Positions 61,467-64,000 of a DNA stretch of 64,000 bases are shown here, in pieces. Under the pieces are notes generated by a model. That model did not search any database and was not told where the DNA came from. It saw only the letters and a program-made list of their open reading frames with translations. Position 1 is the stretch's first letter, and each line of letters starts with the position of its first letter. A program made the position numbers and the translations under genes. The stretch is taken from the NCBI GenBank assembly GCA_916613615.1, contig OU744730.1, forward strand, positions 29,696,882-29,760,881. Direction: 5' to 3'. Source of the stretch: Steromphala cineraria (taxonomy: Eukaryota > Mollusca > Gastropoda > Trochida > Trochidae).

Positions 61467-62750
61467 TTAGCAGCCCCGTCTAAGGACGGGGCTGCTATCA
61501 GTTTTTGTGAAGTTTCCATCGCCGCCGCCGCACTCGTACTACTAGCTATAACTTTTTCCCCCTAAGCTTTCCAGAACTCTTATTCATACCTTACTACTCA
61601 TACCTCGGGGGAACGATTTTGACACATTCACTTTCAAGATCAAAGGTCAAGGTCACGAGCTATGTATTCACTCTAAGAATTCCTTGTAAACGCGATAACT
61701 TGAAAAGTTGTTGTGCTATGAAGCTCTAACTTGGTATATATCATCCTTGGAAAAGTAAAAAAATTTGAAAAGGTTTTGGCTACAATCTGACAAAGGTCAA
61801 GGTCACAGCAAGGTCATGACGTAAGCATGTTTTAGCGAAAATGCTTTATTTTAACTATGAGCACTTTTAATCAATACATGATTGTTATACTCAATGAAAA
61901 GTGTTCAATGATTGTGTGACCTTGAAGGTCAAAGGTCAAGGTCATGAGATATGAGTTATTACAAAATGCACTATATTGGGGTATAACTTTATCCCATTTA
62001 GCTTTTCAGAACTCATGAACATGGCTAAATGTTAATACTTCCAGAGAATCATTATGACATGTTCACTTTCAAGTTCAAAGGTCAAGGTCACGAGTTATAA
62101 AATCACCACAAAATTCTTTGTAAACACGGTAACTTGAAAAGTTTTTGTGCTATGAAGCTCTAACTTGGTATATATCATCCTTGGAAAAGTAAAAAAAATT
62201 TGAAAAGGTTTTGGCTACAATCTGACAAAGGTCAAGGTCACAGCAAGGTCATGACGTAAGCATGTTTTAGCGAAAATGCTTTATTTTAACTATGAGCACT
62301 TTTAATCAATACATGATTGTTATACTCAATGAAAAGTGTTCAATGATTGTGTGACCTTGAAGGTCAAAGGTCAAGGTCATGAGTTATTTCAATTCCTTGT
62401 AAACACAATAACTTTTTGTGCTACGAAGTTTAGATTTTGTATATATTATCTCTTGAGAAGTACAACATTTTAAAAAAGTTTTGGGTACGAACTGTCGAAG
62501 GTCAAGGTCACAGCAAGGTCAACATATATGGAGAAAATGGATTAATTTAATTTTTAACACTTTATTTCATTACAATAATGTTATACTCAATGAAATGTGT
62601 TCATTGATTGTGTGACCTTGAGTGTCAAAGGTCAAGGTCACGAGAAAATTCCCAATTTGGTGAAGCCTGTAAAAGGCGGAACAGGGTAAGGCGAAACCCA
62701 AAGTTCCGGGGCTGCTCTGCTTTTGGGGTATCCCGTAAACGCTAATCTAG
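61467..62750 (-). mobile_element. Helitron-like element, copy 3 (inverted)
   Basis: The reverse complement of copies 1 and 2. The palindromic end (TTAGCAGCCCCGTC and so on) is at 61,467 and the CTAG end at 62,750. Both palindrome arms are intact. In element orientation it is flanked by A on the 5' side and T on the 3' side, as for the other two copies. It has three CGG units where copy 2 has more. It lies 1.87 kb from copy 2 in opposite orientation. Confidence 0.82.
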
Positions 62751-64000
62751 TTTTTGTTGTTTTCGATTTACGTTCCTGTAAACAACTCCAAAAGCTATTG
62801 AAAAAAAGGTCTGAAGCCGACACCTTTCCTTCACACAAACTTCGAATTTTATTCCAAACAGCTTGTCCCAAGAGCATTAGAGTGATAAAGTTTTGAGATT
62901 GTAGAATACTAATGATGCAACTTTTTTTTGTAGAATTCAAAACTTCTAGACACTTTACATATATATATATGTTCAAATCCCTTTGTAAATCAAAGGAGCC
63001 TTGTTTGACAGGATGGCGACAAAAAGTCTAACGTTGAACGTTGCAACTTGATGGTAACATTTTAAGATGACAGAATCGGATAAGTCATAAATGTTTTATA
63101 AACAGATGTTACAAGAGATGATATAGACTAGTTGTACTTTTGAAGGTTCTAATTCTTTCAGGATTTTCAAGGATTCTCAGTTTTCGCATCGTTATAACAC
63201 ATTGATACTTACACCAATTCTCTAAAGGAATTGAGAATGAAATATCCTAATAATATCAATTTCGTAATATAAAAGCTCTTTCCCTAAATACTTTATGGAT
63301 TTTTATAATTGCATTTATACATACACTGTATATCCAAAATATACTTTAAGGGGATAGATTAAGCTCCTTGCCTTATCTCACAGTAGCTGTTCACATCTTC
63401 TTTCTCTTACGTTCTTGCATAAACATGCACAATATCATCAACAAATATATTCTCAATAGCCTTAATCCTAATGTAGATAAACTATCAAACTTGTAACATT
63501 GATGTTTGGAACCAGAATGAACGTTAGGATGGGTTTGGACATTCTTGGTTCCATTTTATCTAAACCTTAGTACAAACTTACAAAGGATTTAAATTCATTG
63601 TTTCTCTTAATTTGAGTATTCGTAAATGTGATTTACAAGAATTTTAACGTCAATTGCCCATATCGAATAATCATTTATTTAGCAACATACATGAATTGTT
63701 TAATAATTGATCTAATTTTCCTGAATGAATTTGCAAAAATGTGAATAGTCTGGAAACAAATATATCAAAATGTCCATGGAACTAAGGCCCAAGTCTTCTG
63801 AAAATTCATGTGAACAGCCAACAAAACAAATCAACGCTTTAAACTTGTTTATATAATTAATGATTCATATCGTTCCTACCCAAAATGGGACATGAAGTAC
63901 TCACAAGAAAAGCAGACTCACCAGATTGATGCTTTGTCAAGAGGTTCTGATCCTAACAATTGATTAAAATAGATTTGCCTTGACTACAGAAAGTAATTAA

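Larger units (their letters stand above)
60340..64000. repeat. Diverged duplication fragment at the window's right end
   Basis: Between insertions it matches 49,400-51,990 and the equivalent parts of copies 1 and 3 (6,300-9,000; 34,180-36,900). It is broken by a TTAA MITE and an inverted Helitron-like element. No gene was recognised. The final bases repeat the TTGCCTTGACTACAGAAAG motif of 44,107, so the repeated organisation probably continues outside the window. Confidence 0.7.

Noticed and set aside
62638..62976. 112-codon minus frame at the end of Helitron-like copy 3
   Set aside because: About a third of it is the element terminus and the rest is duplicated DNA whose paralogues do not keep the frame.

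Overview
This window looks like non-coding, repeat-rich DNA from an invertebrate nuclear genome. It is AT-rich (about one third G+C by eye), has no long non-transposon reading frame, and carries several transposon classes. Two elements combine an AGCTCATC/GATGAGCT terminal pair, a (TCCG)n microsatellite and a core of about 145-bp tandem repeats, like the pearl/HINE (Helentron-type) elements described from bivalves. A bivalve mollusc is my best guess; no species call is possible. I see no rRNA, convincing tRNA, CRISPR array or complete cellular gene.

The backbone is a decayed, directly repeated segmental duplication. The longest pair is about 470-13,030 and 27,774-40,960, collinear and roughly nine bases in ten identical by eye. 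A partial copy lies at 21,200-25,150 and a short tail remnant at 20,608-20,860. A following segment, 40,960-46,640, recurs at 54,000-60,330. More diverged pieces recur at 47,290-48,485, 49,000-53,940 and 60,340-64,000. A block of about 0.4 kb occurs five times (12.6, 40.5, 47.65, 53.5 and 53.97 kb) and is among the best kept parts.

Mobile elements are laid over these copies. Because the duplicates supply empty sites, several insertions can be defined closely. There are three copies of a 355-356 bp TTAA-flanked MITE, one 1.02-kb TTAA-flanked element, and a 579-bp TA-flanked MITE. A 5'-truncated non-LTR retrotransposon (minus strand, 25.46-27.77 kb) is split by a 582-bp TA-flanked element that keeps a 70-aa pogo-like transposase fragment. 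There are three Helitron-like elements of about 1.3 kb, rich in TGACCTTGACC motifs, two HINE/pearl-like elements, and one putative SINE-like insertion.

Possible cellular coding remnants are few and weak. The best is a 24-codon minus-strand ORF present in two duplicated copies, in which the first 17 codons differ only at synonymous positions. Others are a plus-strand ORF at 42 kb with a partial paralogue at 56.9 kb, a minus-strand 113-aa ORF at 30.0-30.4 kb whose paralogue is broken, and a compositionally distinct patch at 16.04-16.27 kb. They may be exons or pseudo-exons of a tandemly duplicated gene, but I cannot identify one.
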